From an uncultured candidate division Zixibacteria bacterium (GTDB taxonomy: Bacteria; Zixibacteria; MSB-5A5; GN15; FEB-12), in contig CAJVYT010000250.1 in assembly GCA_913009765.1 (NCBI GenBank), forward strand, positions 1 through 6,583: 6,583 nucleotides of DNA, in the 5' to 3' direction. Each line of letters starts with the position of its first letter. Position 1 is the stretch's first letter. Below the pieces are notes generated by a model, which worked only from the letters and a program-made list of their open reading frames with translations, was not told the DNA's origin and did no database searches. A program made the position numbers and the translations under genes. Below are positions 1-5,219 of this stretch, piece after piece.

Positions 1-127
1 ATAGATATGAAAGTGGATATCAGTGTTGATAAGTAAATAAATGAATTAAATTAATTGTTTAAATGTAAATAAATGAAAATGGAAAAGGACAAAAGATTGA
101 AACGAGAAATTCGAAAGTACAACTATG
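1..127. repeat. Terminal direct repeat (copy 1), circular-contig overlap
   Basis: Bases 1-127 are identical to 6457-6583. The repeat runs exactly to the end of the window and cuts through the start of the first gene, as expected when a circular molecule is assembled into a linear contig with an overlap. The length of 127 equals a common maximum assembly k-mer, so the repeat is more likely an assembly overlap than a biological terminal repeat. Collapsing it gives a circle of about 6456 bp. Confidence 0.95.
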
Positions 128-288
128 AAAATGGTTATGAATTTGAGAGATTGAAACGAAAAAAAGAACAAACGCAATTAATTCTCTTAGTCAGTACAGT
201 TGCTATAATGACGATAGCTGCATTTAGTGGCTTATGGGCCTATGTTCTGGACTTTGTAATTGATTCTATTGTTAAATTATTTAAATGA
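73..288 (+). CDS. Small single-span membrane protein (71 aa), unknown function
   Basis: I do not recognise a family. Residues 1-34 are strongly charged (many K, R and E) and likely helical. Residues 35-59 form one hydrophobic segment long enough to cross a membrane, and residues 60-71 are a short amphipathic tail ending in KLFK. The basic side N-terminal to the span predicts the long N-terminus in the cytoplasm. The chosen ATG lies in an A/T-rich leader with no Shine-Dalgarno sequence; a second ATG two codons later (79) is equally possible. The stop TGA overlaps the next gene's ATG (ATGA, 285-288), so the two are probably translationally coupled. In a small phage a protein of this shape could be a single-span lysis protein or an envelope/assembly factor, but nothing in the sequence decides this. 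Confidence 0.75.
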   Translation: MKMEKDKRLKREIRKYNYENGYEFERLKRKKEQTQLILLVSTVAIMTIAAFSGLWAYVLDFVIDSIVKLFK

Positions 289-599
289 AAACGGCTATGT
301 ATATACATGAATTTGAAATGAATGAAATTGAATTTAGTAGCTATTTACTCGGAATGCGAACAAACATTTTACTTGAACCAGCCATAGATATATTAGAAGG
401 CGATTTAATTATTCTACAGGAAACAGATAATCAGACAGGACAAAGAAAAGGGAAATATCTTACATTCAGGATAATTGGTATTGATAGAAATCACGGTTGT
501 GTTAATGAGTTTATAATTTGGAATATTGCTCTAAAGCGAATAGTGAACTACGATAAATTGAAAGATGATCTTTGTAATGACGAACTAAATATTGTCTGA
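285..599 (+). CDS. Degenerate DUF3850/ASCH-like (PUA-fold) small protein
   Basis: The 104-aa protein follows the layout I associate with DUF3850, an ASCH/PUA-like beta-barrel family common in phages: an H-E-x-E opening strand (residues 8-11), a helix ending in LLGMRT (about 21-26), then EGDLIIL (38-44) and a QETDNQTGQRKGKYLTF hairpin (45-61) matching the family's 'VGD-L-L-E-D-x-x-TG-x-x-TG' pattern, and a C-terminal strand (about 76-83). The polar 'K-x-FEIR-x-ND' segment expected after the helix is replaced here by MRTNILLEPAID, so a nucleotide or RNA pocket may be altered or lost. The assignment is by remembered pattern, not a search. The ATG overlaps the preceding stop by four bases, which supports this start over the internal ATG at 297. 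It could act in nucleic-acid binding or regulation; its role in this element is unknown. Confidence 0.55.
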   Translation: MKTAMYIHEFEMNEIEFSSYLLGMRTNILLEPAIDILEGDLIILQETDNQTGQRKGKYLTFRIIGIDRNHGCVNEFIIWNIALKRIVNYDKLKDDLCNDELNIV

Positions 600-692
600 A
601 TTTTCCTTTTAATTGTATTTATCGCGCTAATGCACGAATGTTATGCCTGGTCCTAATAGTTGACTGTCCGTCAATTTCGGGCTAATCTGTCC

Positions 693-707
693 GTAAATAA
701 ATGAAAA
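693..707 (+). repeat. Repeat of the first-gene leader, GTAAATAAATGAAAA
   Basis: GTAAATAAATGAAAA at 693-707 is identical to 65-79, which spans the start of the 71-aa gene. A 13-base version occurs at 33-45. The copy here places an ATG (701) in the same leader context, opening a 35-aa frame (701-808). Confidence 0.55.
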
Positions 708-735
708 ACCAACCAGCATCGACAGGGCCAGCGGT

Positions 736-827
736 GTGTCAAATATGCCATTTGCAAGGTCCGCGCCAAAAGCACACAAACCCACCTTTTGTCACGGAAC
801 CTTGCTAAAAAATGTCATATTTGCCAC
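736..827. repeat. Long imperfect hairpin (92 nt)
   Basis: The arms pair in order: 736-738 with 825-827, 740-747 with 816-823 (8 bp), 749-753 with 810-814, 754-760 with 799-805 (GCAAGGT/ACCTTGC), 761-763 with 795-797 and 767-772 with 786-791 (CAAAAG/CTTTTG). This leaves a 13-nt loop at 773-785. In total about 32 base pairs are broken by a few mismatches and a 4-nt bulge at 806-809. This is the strongest secondary structure in the region. On single-stranded DNA it would form a stable rod, suitable as a complementary-strand origin or packaging signal. Bulged bases on a long stem also recall folded integron attC sites, but the conserved end boxes are missing. Confidence 0.75.
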
Positions 828-837
828 TCGCACTCTC

Positions 838-885
838 AGCCAATGCACCACAGGCCACCGCGCGCATGCCGTCAGTGCATTGTCT
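838..885. repeat. Hairpin with perfect 8-bp core
   Basis: CAATGCAC (841-848) pairs perfectly with GTGCATTG (875-882), extended outward past one mismatch by AG/CT (838-839 with 884-885). The 26-nt loop contains GCGCGC and can form a small inner stem (GGC 853-855 with GCC 868-870). It stands 10 nt after the 92-nt hairpin. Confidence 0.65.
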
Positions 886-898
886 TTCGTGCTAATTG

Positions 899-945
899 TT
901 TGCGCGTCCCGCTATGGTCGCCCGGTTCCGATAGTGACCCGCAAA
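899..945. repeat. Hairpin with interrupted stem
   Basis: TTTGCG (899-904) pairs with CGCAAA (940-945), GTC (906-908) with GAC (936-938), and CTAT (912-915) with ATAG (931-934). The stem has 13 bp with one mismatch and one asymmetric internal loop. It is bracketed by GCTAAT (891-896) and CCTAAC (948-953). Confidence 0.6.
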
Positions 946-959
946 ATCCTAACGCTCAA
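946..959 (+). repeat. 14-nt direct repeat ATCCTAACGCTCAA, copy 1
   Basis: ATCCTAACGCTCAA occurs at 946-959 and again at 1089-1102, 143 bases apart. Both copies are followed by a related pyrimidine-rich stretch ending in TCAC. Both contain the CCTAAC core that recurs through the region. Confidence 0.7.
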
Positions 960-970
960 CCCCTTTCACC

Positions 971-1015
971 CGACTGTGTGGCCTAACGCGCAACGGCAAC
1001 CCGGACACACAGACG
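971..1015. repeat. Hairpin CTGTGTG/CACACAG
   Basis: CTGTGTG (974-980) pairs with CACACAG (1006-1012), and CG (971-972) with CG (1014-1015) across one mismatch. The 25-nt loop contains a CCTAAC motif (982-987). Confidence 0.55.
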
Positions 1016-1088
1016 TGCTCACCCACGCGCACAGTGTGATCAAAATTCATTTCGTTTCACTCAATTCATTTCTCACACACAGCGCGCC

Positions 1089-1102
1089 ATCCTAACGCTC
1101 AA
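1089..1102 (+). repeat. 14-nt direct repeat ATCCTAACGCTCAA, copy 2
   Basis: Second copy of the repeat at 946-959. It lies in the loop of a short possible stem (GCGCG 1082-1086 with CGCGC 1115-1119). Just upstream is another direct repeat, AATTCATTTC at 1044-1053 and 1063-1072. Confidence 0.7.
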
Positions 1103-1169
1103 TCCATTCACTATCGCGCACATCCCTTCGTTCCTTCGTCTCTTTCGGTATGTGGCCGGGCTCCCTAAC

Positions 1170-1182
1170 CGCGGTGGCCGCG
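1170..1182. repeat. GC-only mini-hairpin
   Basis: CGCGG (1170-1174) pairs with CCGCG (1178-1182) around a TGG loop. It is flanked by CCTAAC (1164-1169) and GCTAAC (1190-1195), then a run of five T (1196-1200). It could act as a weak terminator on + strand transcripts or as the last element of the hairpin cluster. Confidence 0.5.
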
Positions 1183-1443
1183 TTCCCTTGCTAACTTTTT
1201 CTGAAGATTTGACGTCATTGGTACGAAAAAAGCAGTATATTGAAATTAATTCGATACGCTGCTGATAGGCTAACTACAAAATCCATTCAGAATGATTTTA
1301 AAAGGTCGTCAGGAAATCAACTCGATGCTTTTTAATGGAGTACCACCGGTTCACACCCCGCGTGCCGTGTTGGCCCCTCAAATTAACTTATCCGACAAAT
1401 CTTTCTTATATTGCCGTTATTGTTTCACTTAAATGATTATCTC

Positions 1444-2124
1444 ATGGCAATTTTCACCCCTGGCGCTATAATTTCGGAGATATCCGGAAAGATTGCCGCT
1501 ACAGTTTACACCCGGAATCGCGGCGGGAATATAATCCGCAATCGTAGAACACCTATTAACCGGAGGTCGGTTGGTCAGTCACAAAGAAGGCAGGGTTTAG
1601 GTAATCTGGCATCATCTTGGAGAGGTCTTACCCAAGTACAAAGAGATTCTTGGAATGGAGCAACCGGTAATTTTCCTTACCAAAATTCTCTAGGTGAGAC
1701 AAAATTCCTGTCAGGCGAGCAATTGTACATTCAGTTCAACCAAAATCTTTTGTTGATCGGTTCAGCTACAATTACCACGGCTCCAAGTGCATTCTCATTT
1801 TCAACATTTACGCTTTCACTTGCTGCAGCTAATACGCCATCTTTCGCAGTCACTTTCACTCCAACACCATTGACGGCAGATAATAACCTTGCGGTTTATG
1901 CAACACCAAATCTTTCGCCTGGTATTGGATCGCCTAATGCATCTAAATTTCGTTTTATCGGCGTAATTGCACCAACCGACACTTCGCCGGCTGATATGCT
2001 TGTCGATTATCAAGGCGTCTTTGGAGATCCGGTTGCAGGTCAAAAGATATTCCTAGAAGTTCGACCAATCTCAGTAGATGGTCAAGGAGGAACACCACTA
2101 CGCGCCGTTGCAATTGTGACCTAA
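1444..2124 (+). CDS. Putative structural protein, paralogue A (226 aa)
   Basis: First of three adjacent genes sharing an N-terminal module. Residues 7-28 hold the pattern G-x-I-I-S-E-I-S-G-K followed by YTRNRGG. Residues 24-49 contain nine arginines, a likely nucleic-acid-binding arm. Residues 55-70 contain a W-x-x-L-x-x-x-Q-R-x-x-W segment, and 81-101 the NSLGE...GEQLY...NQN block shared with paralogue C. From about residue 107 the protein is Ser/Thr/Pro/Val-rich and looks like a beta-sandwich (VYATPNLSPG, FRFIGV, AGQKIFLEVRPI). The ATG at 1444 is preferred over an upstream TTG at 1411 because all three paralogues begin MA and align without gaps from that Met. No Shine-Dalgarno is visible. 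The GxxxSGK...RNxxG start recalls Bacteroidetes hypothetical proteins such as DUF6266, from memory only. A role as capsid or coat protein is inference from the basic arm plus beta domain. Confidence 0.85.
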   Translation: MAIFTPGAIISEISGKIAATVYTRNRGGNIIRNRRTPINRRSVGQSQRRQGLGNLASSWRGLTQVQRDSWNGATGNFPYQNSLGETKFLSGEQLYIQFNQNLLLIGSATITTAPSAFSFSTFTLSLAAANTPSFAVTFTPTPLTADNNLAVYATPNLSPGIGSPNASKFRFIGVIAPTDTSPADMLVDYQGVFGDPVAGQKIFLEVRPISVDGQGGTPLRAVAIVT

Positions 2125-2135
2125 ATTTAGTTCAT

Positions 2136-3740
2136 GTGGCACGGATAAAAACTGGTCCTATTGTCTCCGACATCGCTGGAAAAGTCGGAGACAATATTTT
2201 TTCACGGAATGCAGGCGGCCCATATGTCAAGCAATATGCCGTTCCCAATATCCCGGGTTCCACATATGTGACCACGGCCAGAACAGCTATGAAAAATGCT
2301 TCCGATTCGTGGCTGGCGCTATCCGAATTTGATCGTCTGGAATACGCTAAATTTTCAGAAAATTATCCGCGCAGTTCCTTTGTTGATGGATACCACAAAA
2401 TCGATCCTCGTGCTTTTTTTATCTCAAATTACATTAATCAGGTTTTTGCCGGAATCACTCCAAATCCACAGATTTCTAATCCTGATTCATTTGCTTTTGA
2501 AGGTTTGTCGATATCTATGCCAGATTGTTTGTCAATCAATTTTAAATTGAATGGCGGTGTCAATTCATCTGATTATCGTGTGATTTATTATGCATTTCAA
2601 CCAGTTTCAAAAGCCGTAATGTCTTTAAACACCGTACCTCAATATGTATTCCATTCTGCTGATTATGTCGCTGATGCCAACGTTAATTTAAAGACTGAAT
2701 ATTTAACCAGGTTCTTTAATTTGTTCCCTTCAGAGAATGAAAAATTGTTTGGTTCCGTTCGGATTATTCACGCCGCATCCGGTATTCAAGTCGGATTTGG
2801 ACATAATCGGTCCATTGGAACGGCTAACTTTTTATTCACTACATATGGAAACGGTGGCACGAAAGTTAGTACGCTTGGTGGTGGTTCCCATAAGGCGACA
2901 AAGATCACAGTACCAGCGGCTGGAACCATCACTTCACTAACATGGGATTTGTTGAATTTCTCCCAAGATATCCGGTTTGCCATCTATGATGATAATGCCG
3001 GAGTACCGGGCAATTTGCTTGGTCAATCACAAGTAGCTCAGGCCAATGCAATCGATACCACTTATGATATCATCCTTTCGAGTCCAATCGTAGTACCATC
3101 AGCTGGTACATATTGGGTTGCCGTTGCCGGTGGTACTTCTACCGTTGTTTACAGACAATTTGGTTCAGGAAATTCATCCATTTCAACAAAGTCCGGTTTA
3201 TCATTTTTTCCAACGTGGACCCAATCTTCAGGTAACACAGACCGATTTCAAGGTCGATTACAGTTAAGGACTTTCGTTAGTTCTTGTATCGACAAACCTT
3301 TGATTCTCGGAAATGATACTATTGGTGTCACACTTCGTGGTTCAAATAAATCATTTGTTATCCCAATTATTCCACCATCAAACGGACAAATAGATTCAAT
3401 CACATTTTATCACAGTGCAACTGCAGGTACAATTGAGCTTGGTGTTTATGATCAATTAGCATCGGAGCCAAAAAATTTAATTGCTACAACTGGTTCCGTT
3501 GCAAGTATTGTCTCTCTTGGTTGGCAAACAATAAATCTCACTTCTCCATTATCTGTCTTAGCTGGCACAACTTATTATATTGGATTTGCACGATCACCCG
3601 CTATTGATTTTTATTCTGGTTCTATAGGTTCAACTTCTTTAATTACTATATCAGATTTATCATCGTTGCCTAATCCATGGCCAGCTGGTACATTAATTAG
3701 CATTAAACCCTCTATCTATGCTAATCTTTCATATCCATAA
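2136..3740 (+). CDS. Putative receptor-binding/surface protein, paralogue B (534 aa)
   Basis: Starts with GTG 11 bases after paralogue A. Residues 1-28 align without gaps to A (G7, S11, I13, G15-K16, R24-N25, G27-G28 shared), and N54, W59 and R67 also match, but the arginine-rich stretch is lost. A middle region (about 110-235) is unassigned. Residues about 239-379 and 390-534 are two divergent copies of one beta-rich domain. Each has a 'VPxxGxI(T/D)S(L/I)T' strand, a hydrophobic 'F-A-I-Y-D' or 'L-G-V-Y-D' strand, a G/P-N-L-(L/I) turn, then '(S/T)SP...V..AGTYW/AGTTYY' and a final strand. This layout is familiar from bacterial surface proteins and phage fibres and suggests ligand or glycan binding. 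The last ~300 codons are AT-rich. There is no signal peptide. The receptor-binding role is inferred; the domain repeat is visible. Confidence 0.85.
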   Translation: MARIKTGPIVSDIAGKVGDNIFSRNAGGPYVKQYAVPNIPGSTYVTTARTAMKNASDSWLALSEFDRLEYAKFSENYPRSSFVDGYHKIDPRAFFISNYINQVFAGITPNPQISNPDSFAFEGLSISMPDCLSINFKLNGGVNSSDYRVIYYAFQPVSKAVMSLNTVPQYVFHSADYVADANVNLKTEYLTRFFNLFPSENEKLFGSVRIIHAASGIQVGFGHNRSIGTANFLFTTYGNGGTKVSTLGGGSHKATKITVPAAGTITSLTWDLLNFSQDIRFAIYDDNAGVPGNLLGQSQVAQANAIDTTYDIILSSPIVVPSAGTYWVAVAGGTSTVVYRQFGSGNSSISTKSGLSFFPTWTQSSGNTDRFQGRLQLRTFVSSCIDKPLILGNDTIGVTLRGSNKSFVIPIIPPSNGQIDSITFYHSATAGTIELGVYDQLASEPKNLIATTGSVASIVSLGWQTINLTSPLSVLAGTTYYIGFARSPAIDFYSGSIGSTSLITISDLSSLPNPWPAGTLISIKPSIYANLSYP

Positions 3741-3808
3741 TCTACAGCTACAGATTTTCTTGTCTTTTTTATTTCATTTCTTTAAAATTCAATTATCTAA
3801 CTTTGTCC

Positions 3809-4522
3809 ATGGCCATAGTCAAATATCCGTCCGGTTCCCCTGGTGAAAATCGAAGCTTCAGCGGCGCAACTTTCACCCGCAATTCATCTGGCTCCATTAT
3901 TCGTGCCAGGAGAAAACCTTTATTAAAGCGAACACCTGCTACAACTCAATCCCGTACCAACTTTAGAAATGTCGTTTCTAATTATCGCCTCAATACACCT
4001 TCTGAAAAATTAGGTTGGAGCTCTAAAACACCTCAGTTCGCCCGGGTTAATTCTTTAGGTGAATCGTATTTATTACAAGGCAATCAACTTTTTGGATCTT
4101 TGAATCAAAACAAAGTCAATGAAGGTGACCCAATCAATTTCACTCCCCCGGACGCAGTAGCATTTCCAAGTCGTACTATTATTTCCGGTACAATGGATAT
4201 TGATCCAGTTGATTTGTCATTGTCCCTCGATTCAAATATTATTCCGCTTAATTTCACTTTTTCTTTTTGGTCAACCTATCTTTTTTATAGTCAAAACTCA
4301 TGGTCTTTCCCCAATGACTATAAACTAATTCAAACCTTTATCCCCGGTACCTATACTCAATTTGATCTTTCAATCCAATGGCAATCAATTTACGGTCCCG
4401 GCCCTTCTGAAATTCCCGGCCCACCATCTTTTTACTACATCAAATCAGTATTAGAAGCTTTTTATATTCCATCTGGTGAGAAAAAAGTTTTATCAGAATT
4501 TGTCCAAGAATCGTTAATCTAA
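3809..4522 (+). CDS. Putative structural protein, paralogue C (237 aa)
   Basis: Residues 1-101 align to paralogue A with no gap and about 35 identities by hand count: MAI at the start, TRN at 23-25, the I-I-R-x-R-R block at 30-35, W70, NSLGE at 81-85, G-x-QL at 91-94 and NQN at 99-101. The N-terminus is basic (R/K-rich 24-50). The remainder (about 108-237) is rich in S, P, F and Y, probably beta, and not obviously alignable to A. The ATG at 3809 is preferred over a TTG two codons earlier because of the conserved MA start. A 68-bp pyrimidine-rich gap separates it from paralogue B, with no terminator, so the three genes probably share a transcript. TAACTTTG (3798-3805) just upstream matches a Bacteroidetes -7 box but is too close for a normal leader. 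Function is inferred to be structural. Confidence 0.85.
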   Translation: MAIVKYPSGSPGENRSFSGATFTRNSSGSIIRARRKPLLKRTPATTQSRTNFRNVVSNYRLNTPSEKLGWSSKTPQFARVNSLGESYLLQGNQLFGSLNQNKVNEGDPINFTPPDAVAFPSRTIISGTMDIDPVDLSLSLDSNIIPLNFTFSFWSTYLFYSQNSWSFPNDYKLIQTFIPGTYTQFDLSIQWQSIYGPGPSEIPGPPSFYYIKSVLEAFYIPSGEKKVLSEFVQESLI

Positions 4523-4560
4523 TCCAGCCTCACACCAAATCCTCAAACCTGTTCCATCTC

Positions 4561-4588
4561 CCGCGGCCATCGCACACCCGCCGCGCGG
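4561..4588. repeat. GC-rich inverted repeat
   Basis: CGCGGC (4562-4567) pairs with GCCGCG (4580-4585) around a 12-nt loop; CCGCG (4561-4565) with CGCGG (4584-4588) is an alternative register. It begins 38 bases after the paralogue C stop and has no T-run, so it is not a classical terminator. Confidence 0.5.
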
Positions 4589-4621
4589 TCATTCGACTTT
4601 TAATACGCTCATCCAGCCTAA

Positions 4622-4654
4622 TGATTATCGGCTTCGCCTCAATGCCGACAATTA
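4622..4654. repeat. Hairpin TATCGGC/GCCGACA
   Basis: TATCGGC-type arms pair at 4628-4632 with 4644-4648, continue after one A/C mismatch at 4624-4626 with 4650-4652, then a G-T pair and one A-T pair. This gives about 10 pairs around an 11-nt loop. It overlaps a CCTAAT motif (4617-4622) like those in the 600-1443 region. Confidence 0.55.
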
Positions 4655-4776
4655 AAAGCCATTCCCTGCAACCCTGTTTTAAAGCTGAAATGTTAATCCA
4701 TGGAATGATTCTAAATAAAAGCATACCCGCCTACACGGTTATGAATTCTGAAATTAATTTCTAAGATTTGTTATGG

Positions 4777-4826
4777 ACTTGTGAACGTAAGAGCTCTGCT
4801 GAGGAGCAACTCCCAGGATAACAAGT
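4777..4826 (+). other. Nested stem-loops, possible structured RNA or origin element
   Basis: An outer stem ACTTGT (4777-4782) with ACAAGT (4821-4826) encloses an inner stem GCTC (4793-4796) with GAGC (4804-4807). It is followed by a GGTCGGT-type stretch (4829-4835) and then the 4876-4902 hairpin. It could be the 5' part of a small RNA ending at the T-run, or Rep-binding repeats next to the nick site. I recognise no known RNA family. Confidence 0.35.
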
Positions 4827-4875
4827 TCGGTCGGTAAAGCAGGACTTCTGGTCTATGTTGATATTGGACATTGCT

Positions 4876-4907
4876 AAAGGGAAGTCAACTTGATTTCCCT
4901 TTTTTTT
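4876..4907 (+). terminator. Hairpin plus T-run: intrinsic terminator and/or nick-site hairpin
   Basis: AAAGGGAA (4876-4883) pairs with TTCCCTTT (4895-4902), continued by a G-T wobble and T-A, C-G, A-T pairs toward a 3-nt apex at 4888-4890. It is followed by Ts through 4907. This is a textbook intrinsic terminator on the + strand and would end the structural-gene transcript before the replication genes. The upper stem and loop also spell CAACTTGAT (4886-4894), identical to the first nine bases of the phiX174 gene A recognition site, where cleavage falls between G and A (here 4892/4893). Terminator function is well supported by structure; origin function is inference. Confidence 0.7.
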
Positions 4908-4979
4908 ATGAACATGCTGTCTGACCCAATATGATGAAAACCTTATCCATATCATTTCTAACTTTTAAAAGCCAGAGTT

Positions 4980-5207
4980 ATGTCCAGCAATTCAAGTAAT
5001 CAGTATTCAGCACCTTTCGAAACGGAATCAGACAGAAAACAGTTTCGAGATCTTTGTGTCCATATTAAACGAGACCAGGACAAACTTTTATCCAATATCA
5101 AATTATCATATTCAGAAGTAAAAGTTCTGGCAACTTCAATTGTGTATATGAGAAAGTCAGCTCACGCTTTAAATACACGATACAGGTTATTTAGAAAAGT
5201 ACCTTAG
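4980..5207 (+). CDS. Small helical protein upstream of rep (75 aa), unknown
   Basis: I recognise no family. After a polar, Ser/Asn-rich first 12 residues the protein is charged and probably all-helical: about residues 16-40 (ESDRKQFRDLCVHIKRDQDK) and 43-70 (rich in K, R, Y, V). It is net basic, has no membrane span, and ends RLFRKVP. It starts at ATG 4980 after an A/T-rich leader without a Shine-Dalgarno sequence and ends in TAG, the only amber stop among the genes called with confidence. Standing just upstream of rep on the same strand, it may be a replication accessory, DNA-binding or scaffold-like protein. The frame stays open after TAG to 5330, where it overlaps the rep start. Confidence 0.6.
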   Translation: MSSNSSNQYSAPFETESDRKQFRDLCVHIKRDQDKLLSNIKLSYSEVKVLATSIVYMRKSAHALNTRYRLFRKVP

Positions 5208-5219
5208 TTTTTTGGTGCC

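Larger units (their letters stand above)
600..1443. other. Large hairpin-rich non-coding region
   Basis: About 840 bp without a convincing gene. Two 60-base lines counted by hand are 55% (841-900) and 63% (961-1020) G+C, against 23% in 3601-3660 inside the large gene, so the composition shifts sharply. It contains a chain of separate stem-loops (736-827, 838-885, 899-945, 971-1015, 1170-1182) and ten [C/G]CTAA[C/T] motifs all on the + strand. The long open frames here (736-1095 and 789-986) have GTG/TTG starts, implausible Cys/His/Pro-rich composition and run through the hairpins, so I do not call them genes. In an ssDNA replicon such a region usually serves complementary-strand initiation, packaging or both; that role is inferred. 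From about 1200 to 1443 the sequence is AT-rich again and should hold the promoter and leader for the downstream genes. Confidence 0.7.
4523..4979. other. Second non-coding region, candidate replication origin
   Basis: About 460 bp with no credible gene; the reverse-strand frames here are short and unremarkable. It holds at least four inverted repeats in series (4561-4588, 4622-4654, 4777-4826, 4876-4902), ending in a hairpin-plus-T-run. Its position directly upstream of the replication genes, and the phiX174-like CAACTTGAT in the last hairpin, make it the best candidate for the double-strand origin. It would also be the 3' untranslated region of the three-paralogue transcript. Confidence 0.6.

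Noticed and set aside
701..830. Paired C-x-x-C-H motifs (CQICH from ATG 701, CHICH in another frame), resembling haem c or zinc sites
   Set aside because: The two motifs come from the two arms of the 736-827 hairpin, whose sequence TGTCAWATWTGCCA is nearly self-complementary and so repeats in both orientations. The frames differ and the 701 frame ends at 808.
736..1095. 119-codon open frame through the non-coding block
   Set aside because: GTG start, Cys/His/Pro/Thr-rich composition unlike any other product here, and it passes through several strong hairpins. It looks open only because the DNA is C-rich and poor in stop codons.
1208..1242. Promoter TTGACG ... TATATT upstream of paralogue A
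   Set aside because: The boxes are 21 bases apart, too far for a sigma70-type promoter, and the second box is not a full Bacteroidetes TAnnTTTG.
600..1274. True integron attC sites
   Set aside because: YYYAAC-type boxes are present, but no GTTRRRY partner box occurs on the same strand in the correct place, so no complete attC site can be drawn.
2296..2550. 84-codon hydrophobic frame inside paralogue B
   Set aside because: Out of frame with a well-supported gene, with no signal or layout beyond hydrophobicity. It serves as a caution for the similar frame inside rep.
4530..4955. Two reverse-strand frames of about 64 codons in the second non-coding region
   Set aside because: No family resemblance, opposite to all other genes, and they overlay inverted repeats and the terminator.
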